NCBI RefSeq assembly: GCF_905175385.1
Contig: NZ_HG992749.1
Location: forward strand, 434,001 to 498,000
DNA: 64,000 nt
DNA from: Vibrio sp. B1FLJ16
GTDB lineage: Bacteria > Pseudomonadota > Gammaproteobacteria > Enterobacterales > Vibrionaceae
Direction: 5' to 3'
Of this stretch, positions 1 through 8,937 are shown in pieces (within the stretch, counting starts at the first letter, position 1; every line of letters begins with the position of its first letter). Position numbers and translations under genes: made by a program. The notes under the pieces were generated by a model, which saw only the letters and a list, made by a program, of their open reading frames with translations, made no database searches and was not told the origin of the DNA.

Positions 1-390
1 CAATCCTTGCTGAGTTGCTGCATAAGTCGCATCTGCCTGACGGGCTGTTTTCTCAGCAGTGTCTAACGTTATCCATGAAGCGCGGTTGTACAGTTCTTGA
101 GTAAAGTTGATGCCAGCAGTTAGATCGTTTTTGTCATAACTTGTTGTATTTGGAGAGTTATAATCACCGCGGACTAAGTCGTAACCAGCAGTTAAATTGA
201 TTTGTGGTAAAAGAGCACTGCGACTAGATGTGATGGCTTCAAAAGCCTGATCTCGTTGTGCTGCTACACTAAGCAATTGGGGATCGTTCTGTTTTGCTAA
301 GTCATAGATTTGAGCCAAAGAGTCCGCATAAGCTGATGCACTTATGCTACCTAGCGCTGCACTAATAAATAGTGGAAGCAATTTTTTCAT
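1..390 (-). CDS. tolC: Outer membrane efflux channel TolC, N-terminal part
   Basis: Outer membrane exit duct for tripartite efflux pumps and type I secretion. Only the first 130 codons are in the window and the gene runs off the left edge. The reading frame starts at the ATG complementary to 388-390. It gives a signal peptide (MKKLLPLFISAALGS..., likely cleaved after SASAYA), followed by DSLAQIYDLAKQNDPQL, which is typical of the mature TolC start (first helices of the outer membrane efflux domain). It is divergent from nudF across a 230-base gap, the same arrangement as tolC-nudF in E. coli. The rest of the domain cannot be assessed. Confidence 0.93.
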   Translation of the reverse strand, partial: MKKLLPLFISAALGSISASAYADSLAQIYDLAKQNDPQLLSVAAQRDQAFEAITSSRSALLPQINLTAGYDLVRGDYNSPNTTSYDKNDLTAGINFTQELYNRASWITLDTAEKTARQADATYAATQQGL

Positions 391-538
391 TTTCTATTCC
401 CGCGTTCCATAGATTGGTTAATTCTCAGTAGTTTAACTTAGTTTGCACGATATTTACTCGAAACTTTGCACTTTTTTACATGTAATTATCCACTTGTGCA
501 ATAAATAATTTGAGTGACACTTAAAATTATTTGTAACT

Positions 539-544
539 ATTATA
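539..544 (-). promoter_or_regulatory. Possible tolC -10 box
   Basis: The minus strand reads TATAAT at this spot, about 150 bases before the tolC start codon. No good -35 hexamer sits at the right distance, so this is a weak candidate. Other than this and the nudF promoter candidate, nothing is recognisable in the AT-rich 391-620 gap. Confidence 0.3.
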
Positions 545-565
545 CAAAAAGTTGAGCCAAGTCCT

Positions 566-594
566 TTGAGCAAGCGAATAACAATGAGTACACT
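566..594 (+). promoter_or_regulatory. Candidate sigma70 promoter for nudF-yqiB-cpdA
   Basis: TTGAGC, a 17-base spacer and TACACT lie 27 bases upstream of the nudF start codon. Four of six bases match the consensus in each hexamer. The position suits a short leader ending in the strong ribosome binding site GGGAGG at 609-614. Confidence 0.4.
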
Positions 595-620
595 ACAAGA
601 TTCACTCAGGGAGGTGCTGA

Positions 621-1271
621 ATGCAACAGTGTAATAAGCAACAAGATGAGTTTACTTCACAAGATGTGGAAATTGTTTCGAAAGAGACGCTGTTCCATGG
701 CTTCTTTAAAATGGTGAAGTATCGTTTCAAACATCGGCTGTTTGCTGGTGGCTGGAGTGGGATCGTCGAAAGGGAGATGTTCGAGCGTGGGCACGCTGCA
801 GCAATGCTGCCTTATGATCCTAAAACGGATCAGGTAGTGATCATTGAACAGATCCGTGTTGGCGCTTTGGAGCATGACCACCCTTGGCAGTTTGAAATTG
901 TTGCAGGCATGATTGATCGGGATGAGTCTGTGGAAGAGGTTGTCCGCCGAGAGGCTCAGGAAGAGGCGGGGCTTGAAGTTGGACGTATCATTCCAATGAC
1001 ATCTTATTACCCGTCTTCAGGCGGGTGTTCAGAAAAGTTGGATGTTTTTGTCGGAGAAGTTGATGCCTCTAAAGCTGATGGCATTCATGGTTTAGACTAT
1101 GAAGATGAAGATATCCGGGTGCATGTGATCAGTCGTGAGGAAGCCTATCAATGGGTGAAAGACGGAAAACTTGAAAATGCTGCTTCAATTATTGCAGTAC
1201 AGTGGTTGCAATTAAACCATCTGGAGTTGAAATCAAAGTGGGGATACCCCCAAACGGTGGAGAGTAACTAA
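621..1271 (+). CDS. nudF: ADP-ribose pyrophosphatase (Nudix hydrolase NudF)
   Basis: Hydrolyses ADP-ribose to AMP and ribose 5-phosphate. At 216 residues it is close to the E. coli enzyme (209). The Nudix box runs from about residue 96 to 118: G, five residues, E at 102, then RREAQEEAG, which carries the metal-binding glutamates. The start is set by the ribosome binding site GGGAGG six bases upstream. The stop codon overlaps the yqiB start by one base (TAATG), implying translational coupling. It is the first gene of a probable nudF-yqiB-cpdA-yqiA transcript. Confidence 0.94.
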   Translation: MQQCNKQQDEFTSQDVEIVSKETLFHGFFKMVKYRFKHRLFAGGWSGIVEREMFERGHAAAMLPYDPKTDQVVIIEQIRVGALEHDHPWQFEIVAGMIDRDESVEEVVRREAQEEAGLEVGRIIPMTSYYPSSGGCSEKLDVFVGEVDASKADGIHGLDYEDEDIRVHVISREEAYQWVKDGKLENAASIIAVQWLQLNHLELKSKWGYPQTVESN

Positions 1272-1732
1272 TGGCGCAGATAGCTGCAAAACAGCGATAT
1301 CATGTCGATTTAGCGGGTCTGATGAGAACTTATGAGACCAATTACGCTAAGTTAAATGCCTTGCTGCCTGCATCTGCCGAGGTCGGTGACGTTCGTTGCT
1401 ATCAGGCGGCGAATATGGTTTACCAGCTGACCGTGAATGAAGTCACAAAATACACCACAGTTGTTGAGATATGTCAGAGTGATGAAACACCAGTGTTTCC
1501 TTTACCGACAATGTCTGTCAGGCTCTATCACGATGCGAGGGTAGCTGAAGTATGCTCAAGCGGAGACTTCTCCCGTATCAAAGCTAAATATGATTATCCC
1601 AACGACAAGCTGATGCAGAAAGATGAAAAGCATCAACTCAACACATTCCTTGGTGAATGGCTGACGTTTTGTTTAAGAAGTGGCATCAGTAGAACACCAC
1701 TAGCCTTCAATAACCACTCGTCTCGCCACTAA
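1271..1732 (+). CDS. yqiB: DUF1249 family protein YqiB
   Basis: Conserved gammaproteobacterial protein of 153 residues with no known biochemical role. It is recognised from family features (RYHVDLAGLMRTYETNY near the N terminus, RLYHDARVAEV in the middle, and a C-terminal segment containing LNTFLGEWLTFC) and from its fixed place between nudF and cpdA. There is no signal peptide or membrane segment, so it is probably cytoplasmic. It is translationally coupled to nudF by a one-base overlap. Confidence 0.88.
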   Translation: MAQIAAKQRYHVDLAGLMRTYETNYAKLNALLPASAEVGDVRCYQAANMVYQLTVNEVTKYTTVVEICQSDETPVFPLPTMSVRLYHDARVAEVCSSGDFSRIKAKYDYPNDKLMQKDEKHQLNTFLGEWLTFCLRSGISRTPLAFNNHSSRH

Positions 1733-1778
1733 AGGAAGATAACAAATAACGATATAGTGGACGAATCAGGTTTTCATT

Positions 1779-2585
1779 TTGCAAACATCTAGTGACAGCA
1801 TCAAACTATTACAAATCACGGATACTCATTTGTTTGCCGCAGATGAGGGAAGTTTGCTGAGCGTAAAAACAGCCGACAGCTTTTCTGCTGTGGTTGAAGA
1901 AGTTTTACGCCGCAAAGTGGGGTTTGATTATATTTTAGCGACCGGGGATATTTCACAGGATCACAGTGCTGAATCCTATCAACGATTCGCTGCGGGCATT
2001 AGCGCCCTTGAAAAAGATTGTTTCTGGCTACCGGGCAACCACGACTACAAACCGAACATGGGCAGTGTGCTTCCATCCGAGCAGATTAAGGCAACTGAAC
2101 ATGTGCTGCTTGGTGACAAGTGGCAAGTGATTATGCTCGACTCACAAGTTGTAGGCGTTCCTCACGGACGCTTAAGCGATCAACAACTTGCTCTGCTGGA
2201 AGAAAAACTTACTGAGTTTCCGGAGCGTTATACGCTGGTGTTATTGCATCACCATCCACTTTTGGTGGGGAGCGCATGGCTTGACCAGCATACACTGAAA
2301 GATGCAGATGCTTTCTGGCAGGTTGTTGAACGTTTTGACACCGTGAAAGGGGTGGTCTGCGGTCATGTTCATCAGGATATGAATGTGCTTCATAATGGCA
2401 TTCGAGTGATGGCAACCCCCTCAACTTGTGTACAGTTCAAGCCGAACTCTGACGATTTTGCGCTGGATACTACATCACCCGGCTGGCGCGAGTTAGAGTT
2501 GCATCCAAGCGGTGACATTACGACGTTGGTCAATCGATTGCCAGAAGGGCAATTCCAGCCAGACTTCTCTTCCAGCGGATACTAA
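1779..2585 (+). CDS. cpdA: 3',5'-cyclic AMP phosphodiesterase CpdA
   Basis: Calcineurin-like metallophosphoesterase that hydrolyses cyclic AMP and so tunes CRP signalling. All five metal-binding motifs are present in order: TDTH near residue 14, GDIS, PGNHDY, LHHHP and GHVHQD. Length is 268 residues (E. coli 275). The first in-frame start is TTG; no ATG occurs before the first catalytic motif, so the TTG is probably used. The ribosome binding site is weak (CAGG at 1767-1770). The gene follows yqiB after 46 bases and precedes yqiA. Confidence 0.94.
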   Translation: MQTSSDSIKLLQITDTHLFAADEGSLLSVKTADSFSAVVEEVLRRKVGFDYILATGDISQDHSAESYQRFAAGISALEKDCFWLPGNHDYKPNMGSVLPSEQIKATEHVLLGDKWQVIMLDSQVVGVPHGRLSDQQLALLEEKLTEFPERYTLVLLHHHPLLVGSAWLDQHTLKDADAFWQVVERFDTVKGVVCGHVHQDMNVLHNGIRVMATPSTCVQFKPNSDDFALDTTSPGWRELELHPSGDITTLVNRLPEGQFQPDFSSSGY

Positions 2586-2587
2586 TC

Positions 2588-2617
2588 GTGCCCGGGCTCA
2601 AAGTTCGGGCTCGCTTT
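2588..2617 (+). terminator. Weak hairpin with T run after cpdA
   Basis: GCCCG and CGGGC arms flank an 11-base loop and are followed a few bases later by six T. The stem is short and the yqiA start is only 20 bases further on, so partial termination or no termination is equally possible. Confidence 0.35.
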
Positions 2618-2633
2618 TTTGTGTGAGACATCA

Positions 2634-3218
2634 ATGAGTAAACCTTCACTTTTATTATATATCCACGGCTTTAACAGCTCTCCGCTTTCAATGAAAGCTA
2701 GTCTGATGAGAGATTATTGCCAGCAGTATCGTCCGGACATTAAAGTGATTGTGCCTCAGTTACCGTGTTTTCCGCAGCAAGCTGCGCAAATGCTGCTGGA
2801 TATTATTGAGCAGCACAAAGACGAATATAGAATTGGGTTAGTAGGAAGTTCTCTAGGTGGCTTTATGTCAACCTGGCTGAATAGTAAGTTCGGGTTTAAA
2901 GCTGTGCTTGTTAATCCGGCGGTAAAACCCTACGAGTTGTTAGTCGACTATTTAGGTGAGCAAACCAATCCATACACGGATGAAACTTATACACTTGAAG
3001 CTCGCCATATTGACGAGCTAAAAGCGCTTGATGTACAAAGCATCACATCACCAGAGTCGTTTTGGCTTCTGCAACAAACCGACGACGAGGTTTTAGATTT
3101 CCGTCAGGCGGTCGATAAGTTTGTAGAGGCTAAGCAAACGGTCGAACAAGGTGGTGATCATAGTTTTGTAGGCTTTGAGCGTTATCCTGCAGAGATTATT
3201 AAATTTCTTGAACTGTAA
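2634..3218 (+). CDS. yqiA: Esterase YqiA (alpha/beta hydrolase, UPF0227)
   Basis: Alpha/beta hydrolase with esterase activity on short acyl esters in the E. coli homologue; physiological substrate unknown. It opens with LLYIHGFNSSP (oxyanion region) and carries the nucleophile elbow GSSLGG near residue 75. A C-terminal GGDHSFVGFE supplies the histidine. I chose the ATG at 2634 (194 residues, E. coli 193) over an in-frame TTG at 2619. The short GAG at 2624-2626 may serve as ribosome binding site. In E. coli the gene also sits directly before parE. Confidence 0.92.
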   Translation: MSKPSLLLYIHGFNSSPLSMKASLMRDYCQQYRPDIKVIVPQLPCFPQQAAQMLLDIIEQHKDEYRIGLVGSSLGGFMSTWLNSKFGFKAVLVNPAVKPYELLVDYLGEQTNPYTDETYTLEARHIDELKALDVQSITSPESFWLLQQTDDEVLDFRQAVDKFVEAKQTVEQGGDHSFVGFERYPAEIIKFLEL

Positions 3219-3473
3219 TTTGTAATTCGAACAAACGTTTGGAATACGCTCATAGTTTTTATTGATATATCCAAGCGTTTCTTGACATCGTCGGTTTGCT
3301 TTCCGACTATGCTTTCCAAACTATTTTAAGAGTCATGGACTCTGGCTGCTTTGTTATGTATCAGATTTACAAATAATTAAAGATACAAACAAGGTAGCTT
3401 TTTCGTTTCCTGTTTTCGCACAATTTAATGAGTCGCGCAGGAAACAAGTAAACATTGAGAACGATTCCGTATT

Positions 3474-5354
3474 ATGACTGAACAATATAATGCTGGGGCT
3501 ATTGAAGTACTGAATGGCCTAGAGCCAGTGCGTCGCCGCCCAGGGATGTATACGGATACAGCGCGCCCGAACCATTTGGGTCAAGAGGTTATCGACAACA
3601 GTGTCGATGAAGCGCTGGCCGGACATGCCACTAAAGTACAGGTTATCCTGCATGCTGACCAATCACTGGAAGTGATCGATGATGGTCGGGGTATGCCTGT
3701 AGACATCCACCCGGAAGAGAAAGTATCCGGCGTTGAGCTGATTTTATGTAAGCTTCATGCTGGTGGTAAATTCTCCAATAAAAACTACCAGTTCTCCGGT
3801 GGTCTTCACGGTGTAGGTATTTCGGTTGTGAACGCGCTTTCTAAGCGTGTAGAAGTCACCGTACGCCGGGATGGTCAGGTATACGACATTGCGTTTGAAC
3901 ATGGTGATAAAGTCTCTGATCTGACGGTGACGGGAACATGTGGTCGTCGTAACCGAGGCACCAGCGTGCACTTCTGGCCGGATGCGAAGTACTTTGACTC
4001 TGCCAATTTCTCTGTGACTCGTCTGGTCAACAACCTGCGCGCTAAGGCGGTACTTTGTCCGGGCCTGGAAATTACTTTCACAGATAAAGTTAACAACAAA
4101 GACTACAGATGGTTCTATGAAGATGGTTTAAAAGACTATCTTGCAGAAGGGGTTAAAGGTTATACCGTTTTACCGGAAGAACCATTTACCGGTGAGTTCT
4201 CAGCGGAAACTGAAGCCGCGAACTGGGCGGTGATCTGGCAGCCAGAAGGCGGTGAGATGATCACCGAAAGTTACGTTAACCTTATCCCTACTGCTCAGGG
4301 TGGTACACATGTAAACGGTCTGCGCCAGGGGCTGTTAGATGCCATGCGTGAGTTCTGTGAGTTCCGTAACTTGCTTCCGCGTGGTGTGAAACTGACAGGC
4401 GATGATGTCTTTGACCGTTGTTCATACGTTCTGTCGGTGAAAATCCAGGATCCACAATTCGCCGGTCAGACCAAAGAACGTCTTTCATCCCGCCAGACCG
4501 CAGCGTTTGTCTCTGGTGTGGTTAAAGATGCTTTCAGTCTGTGGTTGAATGAAAAACCGCAACTAGCAGAGCAATTGGCAGAAGTTTGTATTGCTAACGC
4601 ACACCGCCGCATGCGTGCGAGTAAAAAAGTCGTACGTAAGAAAGTCGCTTCAGGGCCAGCATTACCAGGTAAACTGACCGACTGTTCGGTACAGGATTTA
4701 AACCGTACTGAAATCTTCTTTGTCGAGGGTGACTCGGCGGGCGGTTCTGCTAAGCAAGCACGTGACCGTGAATTTCAGGCTGTAATGCCGCTTCGAGGTA
4801 AGATTCTGAATACCTGGGAAGTTTCTGCTGATCAGGTGTTAGCGTCTCAAGAAGTGCATGATATTTCTGTTGCCTTAGGTATTGATCCTGACAGTGACAA
4901 CCTCGAAAGTCTTCGTTACGGCAAAATCTGTATTCTTGCCGATGCGGACTCGGATGGTCTTCATATCGCAACCCTGTTGTGTGCTCTGTTTACCCGCCAC
5001 TTCCGTGCTCTAGTGGAAGCAGGTCATATCTACGTTGCTATGCCGCCGCTGTACCGAATCGACTGTGGTAAGGAAGTTTATTACGCACTTGATGACGATG
5101 AGAAAGATGGTGTTCTGGAGCGTCTGTCGAAGAAGAAAGCCAAAATCAACGTACAGCGATTTAAAGGTCTGGGTGAGATGAACCCGCTGCAGCTGCGTGA
5201 GACCACCATGGATCCGAATACACGTCGTCTGGTGCAACTAACCATCGATGACTCTGCGGCGACCATGGAAATGATGGATATGCTGCTTGGCAAAAAACGT
5301 GCAGATGACCGTCGTTCGTGGCTACAAAACAACGGCGACATGGCAGAGGTTTAA
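3474..5354 (+). CDS. parE: DNA topoisomerase IV subunit B
   Basis: ATPase subunit of topoisomerase IV, which decatenates sister chromosomes together with ParC. At 626 residues it is near E. coli ParE (630). The GHKL ATPase motifs DDGRGMP and GLHGVG lie in the first 115 residues. The TOPRIM domain shows FVEGDSAGGSAKQ and, further on, DADSDG. PLRGKILN is intact. A 255-base gap separates it from yqiA; it holds a TTGACA at 3282-3287 without a clear -10 partner. parC follows after 3 bases, so the two subunits are co-translated from one mRNA. Confidence 0.97.
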   Translation: MTEQYNAGAIEVLNGLEPVRRRPGMYTDTARPNHLGQEVIDNSVDEALAGHATKVQVILHADQSLEVIDDGRGMPVDIHPEEKVSGVELILCKLHAGGKFSNKNYQFSGGLHGVGISVVNALSKRVEVTVRRDGQVYDIAFEHGDKVSDLTVTGTCGRRNRGTSVHFWPDAKYFDSANFSVTRLVNNLRAKAVLCPGLEITFTDKVNNKDYRWFYEDGLKDYLAEGVKGYTVLPEEPFTGEFSAETEAANWAVIWQPEGGEMITESYVNLIPTAQGGTHVNGLRQGLLDAMREFCEFRNLLPRGVKLTGDDVFDRCSYVLSVKIQDPQFAGQTKERLSSRQTAAFVSGVVKDAFSLWLNEKPQLAEQLAEVCIANAHRRMRASKKVVRKKVASGPALPGKLTDCSVQDLNRTEIFFVEGDSAGGSAKQARDREFQAVMPLRGKILNTWEVSADQVLASQEVHDISVALGIDPDSDNLESLRYGKICILADADSDGLHIATLLCALFTRHFRALVEAGHIYVAMPPLYRIDCGKEVYYALDDDEKDGVLERLSKKKAKINVQRFKGLGEMNPLQLRETTMDPNTRRLVQLTIDDSAATMEMMDMLLGKKRADDRRSWLQNNGDMAEV

Positions 5355-5357
5355 CGA

Positions 5358-7643
5358 ATGTCTACAGAAATTACTTATGATGGCGTTGAACAGTTGCCAA
5401 TGCGCAAGTTCACTGAAGACGCTTATCTGAATTACTCAATGTACGTAATTATGGACCGCGCATTGCCATACATTGGCGATGGTTTAAAGCCGGTTCAGCG
5501 ACGTATCATTTACGCGATGTCAGAGCTTGGTCTGTCGGCATCAGCAAAATACAAAAAATCAGCACGTACCGTTGGTGACGTGTTGGGTAAATACCATCCG
5601 CACGGTGATTCCGCGTGTTACGAAGCGATGGTATTGATGGCGCAGCCATTCTCTTACCGTTACCCACTGGTTGACGGTCAGGGTAACTGGGGTGCACCGG
5701 ATGATCCGAAATCTTTCGCGGCGATGCGTTATACCGAAGCGAAACTGTCTAAATTTGCTGAAGTACTACTCGGTGAGTTAGGTCAGGGGACGGTTGAATG
5801 GCAGCCAAACTTTGACGGCACAATGAAAGAGCCGCAAATGTTGCCAGCACGTCTGCCGCATATCCTGCTTAATGGCGTAACGGGTATCGCGGTTGGTATG
5901 GCAACCGATATTCCTCCGCATAACGTGCGTGAAGTTGCTGATGCCACAATTCATCTGATCGACAACCCTAAAGCAGAGCTGCCTGATGTGATGCAGTTTG
6001 TGAAAGGTCCGGATTACCCGACTGAAGCGGAGATTATTTCACCTCAGGCAGAAATCGAGAAGATTTACCGTAACGGACGCGGCAGTATCAAGATGCGCGC
6101 GGTATGGCACAAAGAAGGTTCGGATATCGTCATCACGTCGATTCCTCATCAGGTATCCGGTTCGAAGCTGCTTGAGCAGATCGCAAACCAGATGCGTGCG
6201 AAGAAGCTGCCAATGGTTGAGGATCTTCGTGACGAATCGGATCATGAGAACCCGACGCGTATCGTTATTGTGCCTCGCTCTAACCGCATTGATTGCGATC
6301 TGTTGATGAACCATTTGTTTGCATCCACCGATCTTGAGCGCAGTTACCGCGTTAACCTGAACATGATTGGTCTGGATAACCGTCCTCAGGTCAAAGGTCT
6401 GGTTCAGATATTGTCTGAGTGGATTGAGTTCCGCCGCACGACAGTTCGCCGTCGTCTACAGTATCGCTTAGATAAAGTGATGGCTCGTCTGCACATCTTA
6501 GAAGGTTTGTTGGTTGCTTACCTGAACCTGGATGAAGTGATTGAGATCATCCGTACTGAAGACGATCCTAAAGCAGTGCTGATGGAACGTTTCGGTATTA
6601 CGGATATTCAGGCCGACGCAATTCTGGACACCAAACTTCGTCATCTTGCCAAGCTGGAAGAGATGAAGATCCGTGGTGAGCAGGAAGAGCTGGAGAAAGA
6701 GCGCGAGAAGTTGGAACAGCTGCTAGGCTCTGAACGTCGTCTGAACACGCTGCTGAAGAAAGAGGTCAAAGCAGACGCTGAGAAATACGGCGACGATCGC
6801 CGTTCACCACTGGTTGAGCGCGCAGAAGCAAAAGCACTGACTGAGCGTGATTTAGTTCCGAGTGAACCAATTACCGTTGTACTGTCTGAAAAAGGCTGGG
6901 TCCGCCATGCTAAGGGCCATGACGTTGATGCCGAAGGCCTGAACTACAAGTCTGGTGATAAATACTTGGCGCATGCACGTGGTAAGAGTAATCAGCCAGC
7001 GGTCTTCCTTGGCAGTGATGGCCGCAGCTACTCACTTGAGTCGCACTCCTTACCATCTGCACGTAGTCAGGGTGAACCGATCACAGGTCGTCTTAACATC
7101 ACTGCTAACAGCAGTATTCGTCAGGTGATCATGAGTGAAGAAGATCAGCTTTGGCTGGTTGGTTCTGATGCGGGTTACGGCTTCGTATGTAAAGGCTCTG
7201 ATTTGCTGTCGAAGAACCGCAGTGGTAAAGCACTGGTTACCTTGCCAGTTAACTCTGAAGTAATGACGCCTAAAGAGATTGAGGATTTAGACTCTGATGA
7301 AATCCTGGCGATCACGAACCAGGGACGTATGTTGCTGTTCCCGATTAAAGACCTGCCGCAATTAGCCAAAGGTAAGGGTAACAAGATCATCAACATTCCG
7401 GCTGCCAAGGCGAAAGAGCGTGAAGAAGTATTGTCACACTTGATGGCTCTGCCGCAGGGCGCATCTCTGACGCTTTATGCGGGTAAGCGCAAGCTGGGCC
7501 TGAAGCCGACGGACTTGGATAACTTCCGAGGAGAGCGTGGTCGTCGAGGCAGTCTGCTGCCAAGAGGATTACAGCGAGTAACGGGAATTGAAGTGGAGCT
7601 CGGTGAGCCCGGCGCTACGGATGAGCCAGGCGAAAGCGAATAG
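5358..7643 (+). CDS. parC: DNA topoisomerase IV subunit A
   Basis: DNA-cleaving subunit of topoisomerase IV (761 residues; E. coli 752). The catalytic tyrosine is Tyr125 in AAMRYTE. The quinolone-resistance region [11 protein letters not shown] has Ser85 and Glu89, the unmutated, drug-sensitive residues known from Vibrio ParC. The C-terminal half carries the beta-pinwheel repeats ([22 protein letters not shown]). It starts 3 bases after the parE stop, and a strong palindromic terminator follows. Confidence 0.97.
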   Translation: MSTEITYDGVEQLPMRKFTEDAYLNYSMYVIMDRALPYIGDGLKPVQRRIIYAMSELGLSASAKYKKSARTVGDVLGKYHPHGDSACYEAMVLMAQPFSYRYPLVDGQGNWGAPDDPKSFAAMRYTEAKLSKFAEVLLGELGQGTVEWQPNFDGTMKEPQMLPARLPHILLNGVTGIAVGMATDIPPHNVREVADATIHLIDNPKAELPDVMQFVKGPDYPTEAEIISPQAEIEKIYRNGRGSIKMRAVWHKEGSDIVITSIPHQVSGSKLLEQIANQMRAKKLPMVEDLRDESDHENPTRIVIVPRSNRIDCDLLMNHLFASTDLERSYRVNLNMIGLDNRPQVKGLVQILSEWIEFRRTTVRRRLQYRLDKVMARLHILEGLLVAYLNLDEVIEIIRTEDDPKAVLMERFGITDIQADAILDTKLRHLAKLEEMKIRGEQEELEKEREKLEQLLGSERRLNTLLKKEVKADAEKYGDDRRSPLVERAEAKALTERDLVPSEPITVVLSEKGWVRHAKGHDVDAEGLNYKSGDKYLAHARGKSNQPAVFLGSDGRSYSLESHSLPSARSQGEPITGRLNITANSSIRQVIMSEEDQLWLVGSDAGYGFVCKGSDLLSKNRSGKALVTLPVNSEVMTPKEIEDLDSDEILAITNQGRMLLFPIKDLPQLAKGKGNKIINIPAAKAKEREEVLSHLMALPQGASLTLYAGKRKLGLKPTDLDNFRGERGRRGSLLPRGLQRVTGIEVELGEPGATDEPGESE

Positions 7644-7646
7644 AAA

Positions 7647-7677
7647 TAAAAATCCCAGCCTAGGCTGGGATTTTTTT
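7647..7677. terminator. Bidirectional terminator between parC and degS
   Basis: A perfect palindrome (AATCCCAGCC next to its complement at 7651-7670) is followed by seven T on the plus strand and preceded by A-rich sequence giving T-rich RNA on the minus strand. It separates convergent parC and degS. Its T run overlaps the degS stop codon. Confidence 0.9.
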
Positions 7678-8740
7678 ATGTCTCTTGTTTGTCTTCGGCG
7701 ATGGTCACTTTGAGAGTTATCTTCTTACCTTTACGGATGATGCCGACGTCGACTGTCGTACCTGGGCGCAAATCGGTGACAAGGTCCATGACGCTTTGTC
7801 TACCCTGAACTTTATTGCCATCAATACTAATAATAACGTCTTGCTTTTCAAAGCCCGCCGCACTTGCCGGACCATTTGGATCGATGCCAAGCACTACGAT
7901 ACCGCCGATGTGCTCATTACCGAGTAAGCGGGCAGTCACTGCATTGATATCCTGACCATCGATGCCGATATAGCCACGAATTACACGGCCGTCAGCGATG
8001 ATCTTTTGCATGATTTTACTTGCCAGCGGAGCTGGTATTGCAAAGGAAATTCCGTAGGTTTCTAAATCGGTTGCCTGTTGAAAAGAGGCGGTGTTAATGC
8101 CGACGAGTTCACCTTGGGTATTCACGAGTGCGCCACCTGAGTTACCTTCGTTAATCGCCGCATCGGTTTGAATAAAGGCCTGGCGGCCATCACTGATAGA
8201 AGAGCGTCCGGTTGCCGAGATAATGCCAAAGGTGGTGGTTTGTCCTAGGTTGTACGGATTACCGATGGCGAGTACGACATCACCAACCTGGGGCTTGTAT
8301 TCTGAGTTGAGCGGTATCACAGGCAGATTAGAGCCATCTACACGTAATACAGCGATATCGGTGCGCTTATCTGTACCGACAAGCTGAGCTGCTGCTGCTC
8401 TGCCATCTTGCAGTGCTACCACAATTTGATCGGCTTGCGCGACAACATGGTAATTGGTAATGATGTAGCCTTTTTCGCTCACAATCACTCCGGAACCAAG
8501 ACCTTGTGTTGATAGCTTGCTGCGATCATTTTCTACATATTTACGGCTGTAAATATTCACCACGGCAGGCGCGGCTTTTCGTACGGCCTGATTAAATGAG
8601 ATCTCAAGAGAAGCGATGTTGCTTGGTTGCGGATCAAGTGCTGCTGGAATCACGTTATGACGTAGTGATGGAACGGCCAGTAAAACAACGGCGGCGGTCG
8701 CTAAGCCTAAAAAGATAGAACGTAATAGAAAGCTAAGCAT
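7676..8740 (-). CDS. degS: Site-1 protease DegS (envelope stress sensor)
   Basis: Inner-membrane-anchored periplasmic serine protease that cleaves the anti-sigma factor RseA when unfolded porin C termini bind its PDZ domain, releasing sigmaE. The first 24 residues contain one membrane anchor (FLLRSIFLGLATAAVVLLAV). The catalytic triad is His98 (NYHVV), Asp128 (DIAVL) and Ser201 (EGNSGGA). A single PDZ domain occupies about 255-350. I placed the start at the ATG preceded by GGAGAGGAT (354 residues, E. coli 355), not at the upstream ATG that would add eight residues. It lies downstream of degQ, as in E. coli degQ-degS. Confidence 0.95.
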   Translation of the reverse strand: MLSFLLRSIFLGLATAAVVLLAVPSLRHNVIPAALDPQPSNIASLEISFNQAVRKAAPAVVNIYSRKYVENDRSKLSTQGLGSGVIVSEKGYIITNYHVVAQADQIVVALQDGRAAAAQLVGTDKRTDIAVLRVDGSNLPVIPLNSEYKPQVGDVVLAIGNPYNLGQTTTFGIISATGRSSISDGRQAFIQTDAAINEGNSGGALVNTQGELVGINTASFQQATDLETYGISFAIPAPLASKIMQKIIADGRVIRGYIGIDGQDINAVTARLLGNEHIGGIVVLGIDPNGPASAAGFEKQDVIISIDGNKVQGRQSVMDLVTDLRPGTTVDVGIIRKGKKITLKVTIAEDKQET

Positions 8741-8808
8741 ATCCTCTCCATGCATGAACGCCAAAATGGCATAGAAAGGTGAAGAATAGCATTACATTGA
8801 TAAATAAC

Positions 8809-8840
8809 AAAAGGGCAGGATGTGATCATGCTGCCCTTTT
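8809..8840 (-). terminator. Hairpin terminator after degQ
   Basis: Ten-base arms AAAAGGGCAG and CTGCCCTTTT with a 12-base loop lie between degQ and degS on the minus strand, ending in a U run. Two smaller inverted repeats (GAGCTC arms at 8873-8910 and GGTTC/GAACC near 8914-8929) sit closer to the degQ stop. Confidence 0.75.
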
Positions 8841-8937
8841 GATTACCAGATTGATTAACTGCTGAACTCTTCGAGCTCTATCACCGAATGTCGTCTGTAC
8901 GGAGCTCGTTTACCGGTTCATCAGCGAACCAGTAGAA